Position numbers and translations under genes: made by a program. A stretch of 64,000 nt of DNA from Paenibacillus macerans. Its GTDB lineage: Bacteria > Bacillota > Bacilli > Paenibacillales > Paenibacillaceae. Under the pieces are notes generated by a model. The model was given only the letters and a program-made list of their open reading frames with translations, had not been told where the DNA came from and did no database searches. The stretch lies in the NCBI RefSeq assembly GCF_023715465.1, contig NZ_JAMBOE010000012.1, positions 111,081 to 175,080 of the forward strand. Direction: 5' to 3'. Below are positions 33,501 to 40,914 of this stretch, in pieces. How positions within the stretch are numbered: the first letter of the stretch is position 1; each line of letters begins with the position of its first letter.

Positions 33501-36500
33501 CCGGCGTAAGCTTGGCGCTGGCTTCAACCATGCGGTCAGGAACAGGCTCAATCACGGGCGCGGTCGTATCGATTACGGTAATCGTCTGCGTGCCCGTACT
33601 GATGTTGCCGTTCGCGTCCGTTGCCTTCCAGGTCACAATGGTTTTGCCCAGCGGGTAGCTGGCCGGCGCGTTGCTGCTTACATCTACCGAGAAAATATCG
33701 GTTGCCGTCGCTTGCCCGATCTGAACCGGGGTATTTACCGCTGTCGCCTCTACCGTCATATCATGCGGCACGGTCAGTACCGGCAGGGTGGTGTCAATAA
33801 CGATCACCTTCTGCTTGCCGGTCGATACCTGCCCGTTGGCATCCGTGGCCGTCCAGGTTACCGTCGTCGTGCCGACCGGATAATCAGCCGGCGCATCGCT
33901 GGTCACCGTAACCAGGAAAATATCGGTTGCTGTCGCCTGCCCGATAGTCACCGGGGTTCGGACCGCCGTTGCTTCCACCCGCACCTCGGGAGGAACGGAA
34001 AGCGACGGCTGCGTAGTATCCACAACCTTTACATTCTGCACAGCTGTTGATACATTTCCGCTGGAGTCGGTAGCCGTCCAGGTTACTTTTGTCGTTCCGA
34101 TCGGAAAATCGCTTGGCGCATCATTTTTTACGGTTACAGGGAATAAGTCCGATACGATTGGTTTGCCAAGCTGCACCTTTGAGCGCACAGCGGTTGCTTC
34201 TATTGAAATGTCCTTCGGAGCGGAAAGCACCGGCTTGGTCGTATCCACAACGTTGACTTTCTGGGCGCCGATGGTTTCATTGCCGTTGGCGTCCGTCACC
34301 GTCCAGGTAACTACAGTGGTACCCAGCGGATAATCAGCCGGTGCGTTATGACTAACGGTTACCGGGAAAATATCGGACACCACAGGCTGTCCGATGTCAA
34401 CTCTGGTCCGTTCGCCCGTCGCCTCCGCCGTCTTGTCGCCCGGCAGCGTTACGAGCGGCTTGGTGGTGTCGGTTATCGTTACGCTCTGCGTGCCCTGGGT
34501 CTTGTTGCCGTTCTCATCTACTGCTGTCCAGGTTACCAGCGTCTTCCCGACGGCGAAGCTTGGCGGCGCGTTATGGGTCACGTCTACATCGAACACATCG
34601 GTTGCCGTCGCCAGACCCAGGTCTACCTTGGTCAAAATATCGTTCGCTTCCATGGTAATGTCCTCAGGCACGGTCAGCACCGGAGCTGTCGTATCGGTTA
34701 CCGTGATCTTCTGCTCGCCCTTGGATACATTGTTGTGCTCGTCCTTGGCGGTCCAGGTCACGAGGGTCGTGCCGACGGGATAATCCGCAGGCGCGTCGCT
34801 TGTTACCTCTACATCGAAGATGTCTGTCGCCGTGGCTTGGCCGATGTCGAGCTTCATTCGTTTCTCGCTAGCCTCAACCGTAATATCCCTGGGGACGGTC
34901 AGCACCGGCTTCGTCGTATCGGTAATGGTAATCGCCTGCTCGGCCAATGCCGCATTGCCGTTTGCATCCTCGGCCTTCCAGGCTACCTTCGTTGTGCCGA
35001 CCGGATAGTCGGCCGGGGCATTATGGCTGATGGTCGTCGGGAAAATATCCGTCGCCGTCGCCATTCCGATCGCTACCGGGGTTCTTCTGCTTGTTGCCTC
35101 TTTCGTAATATCCGCCGGCGCCGTAATGGCCGGCTTGGTGGTATCGGCCACGATGACGTTTTGCGCGGCATGAATGGTATTGCCGTTCGCATCAGTGGCG
35201 GTCCAGATCACGGCCGTCGTGCCGACCGGGAATTCCTTCGGCGCGTCGTTCGTCACAACGACCGGGAAGATATCCGTAGCGGACGCTCCGCTTACGACGA
35301 CCGGAGTTTTGATTCCGGTTGCTTCCACTACGATATCGCCCTGCACTGTAAGAACGGGCTTGGTTGTATCGATGATCGTAATTTTCTGCACCTGCGACGT
35401 AACGTTGCCGACAGGGTCGGTTGCCGTCCATTTCACGGTTGTCGTACCGATCGGGTAATCGGCCGGCGCATCGTTCGTTATGATTGTCTCATCGCCGGAG
35501 ACGTCCTGCGCCGTGGCCTGTCCGATTTGGACCGGCGTGTGGACCGCAGTTGCTTCCTTCGTAATATCCCTTGGAACCGTCAGCACCGGATTGGATTTGT
35601 CGATCTTCACCTGGGTTCTCTGGACTGGCGAGGTATTTCCGGCTGTATCCACCGCCCAGAAGGACAGTGGCGTCGTTCCCTCGGTTGTGACGCTAAATGT
35701 TGCGGAGGCTTCGGTTATGGTACGTTCCTCCCCAGTCTCGCCCAGCTTATAATGAATCTCCTTGACCCCGGAATTGTCGTCCGCCGCATTCAGCGTTACC
35801 GAAACATTGCTGCTGTTCCAGCCGCTTGCGTTCGCCGCCGGGCTCAGGATGCTCGTGATCTCCGGACTGCTCTTGTCGATCTTCACCGTGACGGTTCGCG
35901 CGGCTTCAGTATTGCCCGCCTTATCGGCAGCCCAATAGCTGACGGTAGTCGCGCCGTCTGCGCTGATCTCCAGATCGGCGGCGTTTCCGGCCGTTTCGAC
36001 CGTATCGGTTTCACCGATTTTATAGAAGATGGAGGCCATACCGGATAACGGGTCCTCCGCCGCGAAATGCAGCTTCACCTTATCCTTGTTCCAGCCCCCG
36101 GACGCCAGGCCATCGTTTGTTACGACGGTTACCGGCGGGGTCTTGTCGATGTTGATTGGCCCGAAGGTTATGGTGGAAGTATGGTTCTTGTCATCGTCGC
36201 TTGCCGCGACGCCGTCCACCGCCTTGCCTGTCGCCGTCTGACCCGCTCCTTCGCTGGAGAAGACCTGATCGGCGGTCACGGATTTGATTCCGGACAGGGT
36301 ATCCACCGCCGTATAATGTACCGTTACCGTTCGCTTGGTCCACGTTCCGGCGATGTAGGTCGCGCCGGTGTCGTCAAGCGCGCTCGCCGTAATCGTCGGC
36401 GGCGTGGTATCCACCTGATTGGAGCCAACCGCTCCAACCTCCACCCGGAACGTAACCGGCGCAAGGCCCGCTACGGTTGCTTTGACATCCAAGGTCCGGA

Positions 36501-37137
36501 TAACACCGGTGCTCGTGGAGTAAACCTGATACCCCTCCCCGATGTAGCCGGGATAGGTGTTTGCGGCTGACGCAATGCCGTTCGCATCCGTCGTTACCGT
36601 GATGGCGTTGCTGTTCAGCCCTCTCATCACCGCCGTAATCGTGTTGTCCAGCGCAGCCTCGAAGGTAACCGGCACGCCGGCAAGCGGATGGCCTGACGGG
36701 TCCTTCACGCTGACGATCTGCGGCAGCATGAAGCCGCGGCCCCCGGGAATAACCGTCGACGGCTGCGACAGCTTGATCTGCTGCAGCAGCGGCGATGCCG
36801 CGCTTAAGGTTCCCTGCACCGGAACCTGCGCAACCAGATTTGCACCTCTGTGCAGAATAATGCCGAGCGTATCATCCTTGTTATATACCGAACCGGTCAC
36901 CGTATCAGGCGCTGCCGCAAGTACGCTTACAGCCGGCTGGTCGGCTTCAGCCGATCGGTCTTCGTGCGCGGCGGCATACGCCCTGCCCGAATCCGCTCCC
37001 GCCTGCTCTGCCCGGGCGTAGCCCTGCAATGCCCCGAATACAATGAGCAGCGTCAGCAGGACAAAGTCCAGCCATTTGGAGCGCCTGCCCGCTTTTCCAT
37101 GTCTAAATTGTTTGAAGCCTGCTTTAATTCGTCTCAT
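30565..37137 (-). CDS. Giant secreted adhesin: Ig-like domains, 20 HYR repeats, CBM3
   Basis: A 2190-residue secreted protein. Residues 1-45 are a signal sequence with a long Arg/Lys-rich n-region (WLDFVLLTLLIVFGALQG). Residues ~105-235 look like a Big_1/invasin-type Ig domain; ~245-510 hold three Ig-like modules ending in ...VKIDK. From ~512 to ~2034 there are 20 HYR repeats, mostly 75 residues (TTKPVLxVPEDxTVEATAV...DIFEVTVSSDAPAAYPLGTTEVxWTATDANGN). The last ~155 residues are a CBM3-like cellulose-binding module related to those of the two glycanases in this window. The start at 37137 is preferred, with AGGGG six bases upstream. There is no LPXTG or S-layer anchor. It sits between holin and lysin. 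Confidence 0.85.
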   Translation of the reverse strand: MRRIKAGFKQFRHGKAGRRSKWLDFVLLTLLIVFGALQGYARAEQAGADSGRAYAAAHEDRSAEADQPAVSVLAAAPDTVTGSVYNKDDTLGIILHRGANLVAQVPVQGTLSAASPLLQQIKLSQPSTVIPGGRGFMLPQIVSVKDPSGHPLAGVPVTFEAALDNTITAVMRGLNSNAITVTTDANGIASAANTYPGYIGEGYQVYSTSTGVIRTLDVKATVAGLAPVTFRVEVGAVGSNQVDTTPPTITASALDDTGATYIAGTWTKRTVTVHYTAVDTLSGIKSVTADQVFSSEGAGQTATGKAVDGVAASDDDKNHTSTITFGPINIDKTPPVTVVTNDGLASGGWNKDKVKLHFAAEDPLSGMASIFYKIGETDTVETAGNAADLEISADGATTVSYWAADKAGNTEAARTVTVKIDKSSPEITSILSPAANASGWNSSNVSVTLNAADDNSGVKEIHYKLGETGEERTITEASATFSVTTEGTTPLSFWAVDTAGNTSPVQRTQVKIDKSNPVLTVPRDITKEATAVHTPVQIGQATAQDVSGDETIITNDAPADYPIGTTTVKWTATDPVGNVTSQVQKITIIDTTKPVLTVQGDIVVEATGIKTPVVVSGASATDIFPVVVTNDAPKEFPVGTTAVIWTATDANGNTIHAAQNVIVADTTKPAITAPADITKEATSRRTPVAIGMATATDIFPTTISHNAPADYPVGTTKVAWKAEDANGNAALAEQAITITDTTKPVLTVPRDITVEASEKRMKLDIGQATATDIFDVEVTSDAPADYPVGTTLVTWTAKDEHNNVSKGEQKITVTDTTAPVLTVPEDITMEANDILTKVDLGLATATDVFDVDVTHNAPPSFAVGKTLVTWTAVDENGNKTQGTQSVTITDTTKPLVTLPGDKTAEATGERTRVDIGQPVVSDIFPVTVSHNAPADYPLGTTVVTWTVTDANGNETIGAQKVNVVDTTKPVLSAPKDISIEATAVRSKVQLGKPIVSDLFPVTVKNDAPSDFPIGTTKVTWTATDSSGNVSTAVQNVKVVDTTQPSLSVPPEVRVEATAVRTPVTIGQATATDIFLVTVTSDAPADYPVGTTTVTWTATDANGQVSTGKQKVIVIDTTLPVLTVPHDMTVEATAVNTPVQIGQATATDIFSVDVSSNAPASYPLGKTIVTWKATDANGNISTGTQTITVIDTTAPVIEPVPDRMVEASAKLTPVELIPPAATDIFAVTPVSSNAPAAFPLGTTDVTWTAKDANGNVSTFVQKITIEDTTKPVLTLPEDVHVEAVALQTPVEIGQATATDIFDVTVKSDAPKDYPLGVTEVTWTATDANGNFSSGVQKVTVVDTTKPVLHVPEDKTVEATAVNTPVDIGQATAEDIYEVTVSSNAPEVYPLGTTEVTWKAVDANGNESTGVQKITAVDTTKPVLEVPEDQTVEATAVNTPVNIGQATAKDIFEVTVSSDAPAAYPLGTTEVKWTATDANGNVSTGVQKITVVDTTKPMLEVPEDQTVEATAVNTPVSIGQATATDIFEVTVSSDAPAAYPLGTTEVKWTATDANSNVSTGVQKITVIDTTKPVLNVPEDQTVEATAVNTPVDIGQATATDIFEVTVSSDAPAAYPLGTTEVKWTATDANGNESTGVQKITIVDTTKPQMKFTGSLHTVLEATALATPVELEIPDVPDIFPVTLTTDAPGYAEQGPITGSGTITANFPLGTTKVTWTARDSSGNTSLGIVTVTITDKTKPVLSVPADITLEATGLHTPVEIGQATATDIYEVNITSDAPADYTLGTTKVTWTATDENGNVSTGIQKITVVDTTKPVLSVPEDKTVEATGLQTPVDIGQATATDIYEVTVSSDAPTAYALGTNEVTWTATDANGNVSTGVQKITIVDTTKPVLSLPEDQTVEATAVETPVQIGQATATDIYKVTVSSDAPTSYPLGTTEVEWTATDENGNVTTGVQKITVVDTTKPVITAPADVTVKATGIKTPVDLGQATASDIFGYTLKNDAPEGGFPLGRTAVTWTATDPSGNASTAVQYVTVNPAYIIQSYNSNRSNNVNAITPRISFENTSSSTIQLSNLKLRYYFTVDGDMSQTFFADTARVSGSSTNRSIKSYVSGSFQKTVSKPTSDYYLEISFASGAGTLKPGEKVLVEGSFLKSIFSIYTQSNDYSFNPSARDYVDTGKITAYLSGSLVAGMEP
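31035..35610 (-). repeat. 20 tandem HYR-encoding repeats (225-base period)
   Basis: Tandem units of mostly 225 bases inside the giant adhesin gene. Units 13, 14 and 15 (about 32200-32880) are almost identical in protein and DNA; outer units are more divergent. Unit 16 carries a ~16-residue insertion (YAEQGPITGSGTITANF). Confidence 0.9.
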
Positions 37138-37229
37138 TGGCATCCCCTAACCTTTTTGTTAATGACCTTCTGTACCCGTGAAAAGTCATGACCCTCCTTT
37201 ACTATTCAAAGGAGAATCCGAGCTGCGTT

Positions 37230-37634
37230 TTACAACTTCTTGCTGCGGTTCACGTAATACTCGATCCTCGCTTCCAGCCACGCCTCAATATCGCCAAGCG
37301 CAAGCTTCAGCCCATCCTTGGCCTGCTCCCCGATGATGGCAAGCGCTTTGTCTTTGGCCATCCGGAACGACTCCGCCATCGCCGAGGCATCAAAAGTACC
37401 CTGCTTTTTCATGTTCTCGACGAAGGTCTGATTCACAGCCGTCACCGCCGACTCGATGGCATTCTCGGCCAGCGCCAGGAACTGGTTCACCGCATCATTG
37501 CCGATCCGCTGCTCGACGTCTGCGATTTTGCGTTTGATGTACGTGATAAACGATCTCGACAGCAGGCCAAGGACCGGTATAGCGAACAATGTGAATGCCA
37601 GCTCCATCCATTCCGCAGCAATCGCGTCCTTCAT
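37230..37634 (-). CDS. Holin, LLH-type
   Basis: A 134-residue protein. The N-terminal ~25 residues are one hydrophobic segment (WMELAFTLFAIPVLGLLSRSF). The rest is a charged helical tail (NQFLALAENAIESAVTAVNQTFVENMKKQGTFDA, ARIEYYVNRSKKL), the pattern of the LLH-family phage holins. The start at 37634 (MKDAIAAEW) has GGGAGGG six bases upstream; an ATG two codons earlier abuts the Shine-Dalgarno. It is first in a minus-strand unit with the adhesin and lysin, so holin and lysin would be co-expressed. It presumably opens the membrane for the signal-less lysin and the eCIS particles. Confidence 0.8.
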   Translation of the reverse strand: MKDAIAAEWMELAFTLFAIPVLGLLSRSFITYIKRKIADVEQRIGNDAVNQFLALAENAIESAVTAVNQTFVENMKKQGTFDASAMAESFRMAKDKALAIIGEQAKDGLKLALGDIEAWLEARIEYYVNRSKKL

Positions 37635-37824
37635 GTTCATCCCTCCCGCAATATTTGTACATATCAAATGGTATTTTGATCAATAATTTCACAACTTTAA
37701 GAAGAATACTAGAAACTATGTAAAATTGTGGTCTTTGCTAGTTGTGGAATCTATGGAATATTTTACTTGTTATATAACAATAGAGCTCTAGCTGATCAAC
37801 CATTTTGAATGGGGAGGAAAAGCG
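37635..37824. promoter_or_regulatory. Divergent promoter region, holin unit versus sigma-like pair
   Basis: A 190-base AT-rich spacer between divergent genes. TTGTGG occurs twice within 30 bases (near 37724 and 37742). No standard sigma-A promoter stands out toward the holin, consistent with use of an alternative sigma factor. This is an inference only. Confidence 0.4.
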
Positions 37825-38187
37825 ATGGTAACCTGTGACGATGAGTTGGTGGAAACCTGCAGGAAATTGTTGAAACGTTCGGCTTGGCGAATCCAGTACA
37901 AGGCACGAATCCAGCAAATTCGGGAAAGCAAACCGCTCTTTGACAATCAGATGATTTACGACAACAGCTTTGAGAGCATGGTCATTTCGGAGCTGTTCGT
38001 CGACGAGCTGCTGGAGCTGATTCCGTGGGAGAAGTGCAGGTACATCATCAGAAAGACCGTTATCGACGGCATTGCGGAGAAAGAGGTTGCCCGTGATTTA
38101 CACATGACTCAACAGGGGGTTAGCAAATGGAAGCGCAAGGGGTTAGAGATTCTGAAAGAGCAACTGGTCACTTTATCGAGACAGTAA
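37825..38187 (+). CDS. Sigma-70 region-4-like regulator (SigO-like half of a split sigma factor)
   Basis: A 120-residue protein. The C-terminal part (LLELIPWEKCRYIIRKTVIDGIAEKEVARDLHMTQQGVSKWKRKGLEIL) reads as sigma region 4: the LIP...R.II....ID.I..KEVA helix-turn-helix followed by a recognition helix. Region 2 is absent. The ribosome binding site is GGGGAGGAAAAGCG. The next gene overlaps its end by 61 bases. In Bacillus subtilis the SigO (YvrI) and RsoA (YvrHa) proteins together make one two-subunit sigma factor; the arrangement here is the same in principle. It is transcribed away from the holin unit. A plain phage-type activator is the alternative. Confidence 0.65.
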   Translation: MVTCDDELVETCRKLLKRSAWRIQYKARIQQIRESKPLFDNQMIYDNSFESMVISELFVDELLELIPWEKCRYIIRKTVIDGIAEKEVARDLHMTQQGVSKWKRKGLEILKEQLVTLSRQ

Positions 38188-38351
38188 AAAAAGCGCAAAG
38201 CGGGGATATGGATTCAATGGAGGATATTCTCACCCTGTTTTCGGGAGACATCGAATATTTGGCGAAATTCATCATGCTGCCGAAAGAAGAAGCCATCCAG
38301 ACTTTGAAAATCGAACTTATAAACATTGTTTATCACTTTTTATCAAAATAA
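38127..38351 (+). CDS. RsoA-like sigma region-2-type partner
   Basis: A 74-residue protein. Its core, FIETVKKAQSGDMDSMEDILTLFSGDIEYLAKFI, has the pattern of the N-terminal part of sigma region 2 as found in RsoA and the HTH_16-type proteins of mobile elements (I..AK.GD..AME.IL..F...I..LA). The remaining residues form a short helix (ALKIELINIVYHFLSK-like). It overlaps the preceding gene by 61 bases in another frame, so the two must be co-translated and are likely to act as one complex. The ATG at 38127 has a GGGGG stretch nine bases upstream. It ends 60 bases before a hairpin. Confidence 0.6.
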   Translation: MEAQGVRDSERATGHFIETVKKAQSGDMDSMEDILTLFSGDIEYLAKFIMLPKEEAIQTLKIELINIVYHFLSK

Positions 38352-38410
38352 GATGGTGGAGCATGAAGCGTTACAAGCCTTCTACTATAGATATCCATAC
38401 AATGGCTTCA

Positions 38411-38451
38411 ATGCATAAAGGGGCGGCCCGGCGGGCTGCCCCTTTATGCAT
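38411..38451 (+). terminator. Hairpin after the split sigma genes
   Basis: ATGCATAAAGGGGCGGCCC is matched by GGGCTGCCCCTTTATGCAT with one mismatch and a three-base loop. There is no T run outside the stem, so it may be a weak or bidirectional terminator. Confidence 0.65.
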
Positions 38452-38919
38452 TGACCGCAGGAGCGGACATTTCAAGATTTGACCACAAGCGCTTCAAGAT
38501 CCGGCAGTAGGCGAATCAGGTGCGCCCTACTCGATATTGCCGTAGCTGCGCAGATTGTTGCGGATCAGTATGTCCGTTACTTGTCGGAGTTGGCTCGCTA
38601 CTATTTGCATACTCAGCGAAAACTAAACCCCCCCCCCGGTTATAACAAAACGATACAGTCGAGCCTCAGCTTCCTTATATCGCAGGAAAAACTACTTTCC
38701 TCTGGAACCATTTCAGTTGCTCACGTAGGTTGCCTACGCTCCGCTACTCAGACCCTGGCTTCATATAACCTTCTTGGTGCTGAAAACCTGACTTTTCGAA
38801 CACGCAATTTAAGACTACCAAAATAAAGAAGGATCTGCCAAGCCGCTTTTCCGTCCAGCACCTATCGTTTACAAAGAAAAAATGGGCTCCTGATGTCAAG
38901 TGATGGGATTTCCCTCCGC
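38452..38919. other. Non-coding stretch with C10 tract and MITE-like remnant
   Basis: 468 bases without a supported gene. They contain ten consecutive C (38628-38637) and, at 38715-38812, a diverged copy of the right half of the 11459-11637 element. An open frame running through 38479-38826 crosses both and has no ribosome binding site; it is not called. Confidence 0.6.
38715..38812 (+). repeat. Diverged partial copy of the MITE-like element
   Basis: GTTGCTCACGTAGGTTGCCT...CTCCGCTACTCAGACCCTGG and GACTTTTCGAACACGC match the right half and right terminus (ACTTTTTGAACTCGC) of the element at 11459-11637. The left terminus is not recognisable. Confidence 0.6.
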
Positions 38920-40428
38920 TTATCCCCGGCTTTTCCCCAGCTGTTTGTGAATGCGCTGGGCTTCTAGGAAACCCGAGGTTGCCGCACCTTGGAAGCCTCC
39001 GCCGGGTTGGGTCCACGCTCCAACCAGGGACAGGTTGGCAAAAGGGGTCTTCCGCGAGGTTCGCTTGATCCCGGATTGTTTGACGGTTTGGGCAAAACCG
39101 TATACGGCGCCGCGCGGATTTTTCGTATAACGCTCCATGGTGCGCGGCGTGCCGAGTTCCAGCAAAGTGATGCGTTCCTTAATGCCGGGATAGTAGCTTT
39201 CCAGGCGCTGCAGGAGGATATCGGTGACCTCTTGCTTTTTCTGCGTGTAAGCTTCGCCCCGCTCCGGCCAGTTGGCGATATCATCAATCAAGGTAACGGT
39301 CAGCACGCCATGGTCGTGGCGGTTTAAGGCGGGGTCCATTTTGTTGTAATTGGTTAACCCCAAGTTGGCGGCGCCATATTTTCCTTGGATCGCGTTATCG
39401 TAATCGGTCTGATGATCCGTCTCCTCCACCAGAAGAATGTCTTCGTCCACGATGCCGAGTTCTTCCGGATGGCAGGACAACCCGATATAAAGCTGCGTCA
39501 GCGATGGGCCGATTTCATGCTCCACAAGGCGCTTTCGATATTCCTCGGCCTGTGGATGGTGCTGGATCAAAGGCCCCAGCGTATGCTCGGGGCTGGCGTT
39601 GGAAACGACCCAGTCCGCGGTGAATTCCAGCCCTTTTTGGGTGCGGATTCCGCGGGCTTTTTTGCCGTGAATCAAGATTTCGGTCACTTCCTGCCGGAGA
39701 TGCACCTTGCCTCCGTTTTGTTCGATCACATCGACGAGCGCATCGGATAATGCCTGGGCGCCGCCTTGGATGTAGTAAGTGCCTTCGAGATGATACCCTA
39801 GCCAGGGGATGAAAAAATAAACCGCAGAAAGCCGTTGCGGCGGTAACCCGTAATAAGGCCAAAGGACGGTAAAAAAGCTCATGAACGCCTCGGACTTCAC
39901 ATACCGCCCGATCACTTGCGCGGTGGTTAATCTGGACCATTGGACCAGTGTCGGGCATTTGGCCAAAAAGCCGAGGGCTTTTTTCCAGCCGGGAATGCCG
40001 GGATCGTTCAGGAACTTCATTTCTGCGGAAAGCCGGCGGATATCCGCAAACAAGCGGGCAATCCCGTCCTTCTCCTCCGGAAAACGCCGTTCAAGCTGCG
40101 CCAAGTACGCGTCGGCGTCCTGCGGAACGTCGAACTTTTCGCCTTTCCATTGGATCGAATAAGGATGTTCTTTGGGCAGAGGTTGGATGTGCTGCATCAC
40201 CCCGCTCGCCTGCAAAATCTGATAAAACCCTTGCCCTTGGCCCAGCCCGCCGACCCCGTGCAAAGCCGCATCAAAAGTGTATCCCTTGCGCTGGAAATTA
40301 GTAACATACCCTCCAGGCAAGTAATGATGATCTAACACGGCGACTTTGTAACCCAAGATTGACAATCTCGCTCCGCAGGTTAATCCCCCCATTCCCGCGC
40401 CTACGACAACCACATCATAATGATTCAT
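38920..40428 (-). CDS. CrtI/phytoene-desaturase-like FAD oxidoreductase
   Basis: A 502-residue flavoprotein. The N-terminus VVVVGAGMGGLTCGARLSILGYKVAVLDHHYLPGGYVTNF is the FAD-binding Rossmann motif of the CrtI/CrtN/retinol-reductase group. The C-terminal FAD motif is NLSLVGAWTQPGGGFQGAATSGFLEAQRI. The internal YIQGGAQALSDALVDVIEQNGGKVHLRQEVTEIL block is also typical. No other carotenoid gene is near, so the substrate is unknown; carotenoid desaturation/isomerisation or a lipid reductase role are both possible. The ATG at 40428 follows AAAGGGGATGGAACC. A perfect palindrome lies 40-78 bases upstream and probably controls it. Confidence 0.75.
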   Translation of the reverse strand: MNHYDVVVVGAGMGGLTCGARLSILGYKVAVLDHHYLPGGYVTNFQRKGYTFDAALHGVGGLGQGQGFYQILQASGVMQHIQPLPKEHPYSIQWKGEKFDVPQDADAYLAQLERRFPEEKDGIARLFADIRRLSAEMKFLNDPGIPGWKKALGFLAKCPTLVQWSRLTTAQVIGRYVKSEAFMSFFTVLWPYYGLPPQRLSAVYFFIPWLGYHLEGTYYIQGGAQALSDALVDVIEQNGGKVHLRQEVTEILIHGKKARGIRTQKGLEFTADWVVSNASPEHTLGPLIQHHPQAEEYRKRLVEHEIGPSLTQLYIGLSCHPEELGIVDEDILLVEETDHQTDYDNAIQGKYGAANLGLTNYNKMDPALNRHDHGVLTVTLIDDIANWPERGEAYTQKKQEVTDILLQRLESYYPGIKERITLLELGTPRTMERYTKNPRGAVYGFAQTVKQSGIKRTSRKTPFANLSLVGAWTQPGGGFQGAATSGFLEAQRIHKQLGKSRG

Positions 40429-40467
40429 GGTTCCATCCCCTTTTATTTGATTTATTTTTCCAGCTGG

Positions 40468-40506
40468 TTAATTTAAAAACAAACCATCGGTTTGTTTTTA
40501 AATTAA
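40468..40506. promoter_or_regulatory. Perfect 18-base palindrome, probable TetR-type operator
   Basis: TTAATTTAAAAACAAACC and GGTTTGTTTTTAAATTAA are exact inverses separated by ATC, 40 bases upstream of the oxidoreductase start. The AAACAAACC...GGTTTGTTT core is the style of TetR-family operators. No TetR gene is in the window. Confidence 0.65.
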
Positions 40507-40868
40507 CGTATTCCCTCGATGAGTGTCAAGTTAAAATATGTATAATCTTGCGCAGAGAGAACTTGCAGAAAACAGGCTGCTCTGGTAGCCTCCAAAAAAT
40601 AAAGGCAAAAAATGTCGTTATTCCGGCGATATCCGTTCACTTGGGAGAAATAGAGGAAATTTATGTTGCTATTCTCCCCTGTCGCAAGGAAATGTCAGCG
40701 TTCTAGGCCATTCACAGGGAAATAAGTACATAAAATACCGCTAAGGGAGATGAACATGCTTTGGCTGAGGAAATAAGTCCATAAAGTGTCGCTATTTTGC
40801 AGGCCGGCGGTCGATCGTTCCGGTAGCCGCGCTATCAAGCTGTCAAACGCCGTTTTCCAGGCTGAACC
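40507..40868. other. Intergenic DNA with 26-base direct repeat
   Basis: No supported gene. GGAAATAAGTACATAAAATA (40718 onward) recurs in a 26-base form as GGAAATAAGTCCATAAAGTG (40769 onward), 51 bases apart, with four differences. Confidence 0.55.
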
Positions 40869-40902
40869 CCAAAAAATCCCCTCCAAAAATTTGGAGGGGA
40901 TT
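40869..40902 (-). terminator. Terminator of the nspC operon
   Basis: On the minus strand AATCCCCTCCAAA pairs perfectly with TTTGGAGGGGATT around a two-base loop, followed by TTTT. It lies 12 bases after the nspC stop. Confidence 0.92.
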
Positions 40903-40914
40903 GCCGCTGCTTCA

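Noticed and set aside
31877..34050. Long plus-strand frames opposite the HYR repeats, with a 225-base periodicity
   Set aside because: The periodicity is inherited from the repeats on the other strand; no start signals are present.
31035..35610. Possible CRISPR-like or satellite array
   Set aside because: The 225-base units are coding HYR domains, not short repeats with unique spacers.
38479..38826. 115-codon plus-strand frame
   Set aside because: It runs through a ten-C tract and a MITE-like remnant, and has no ribosome binding site.
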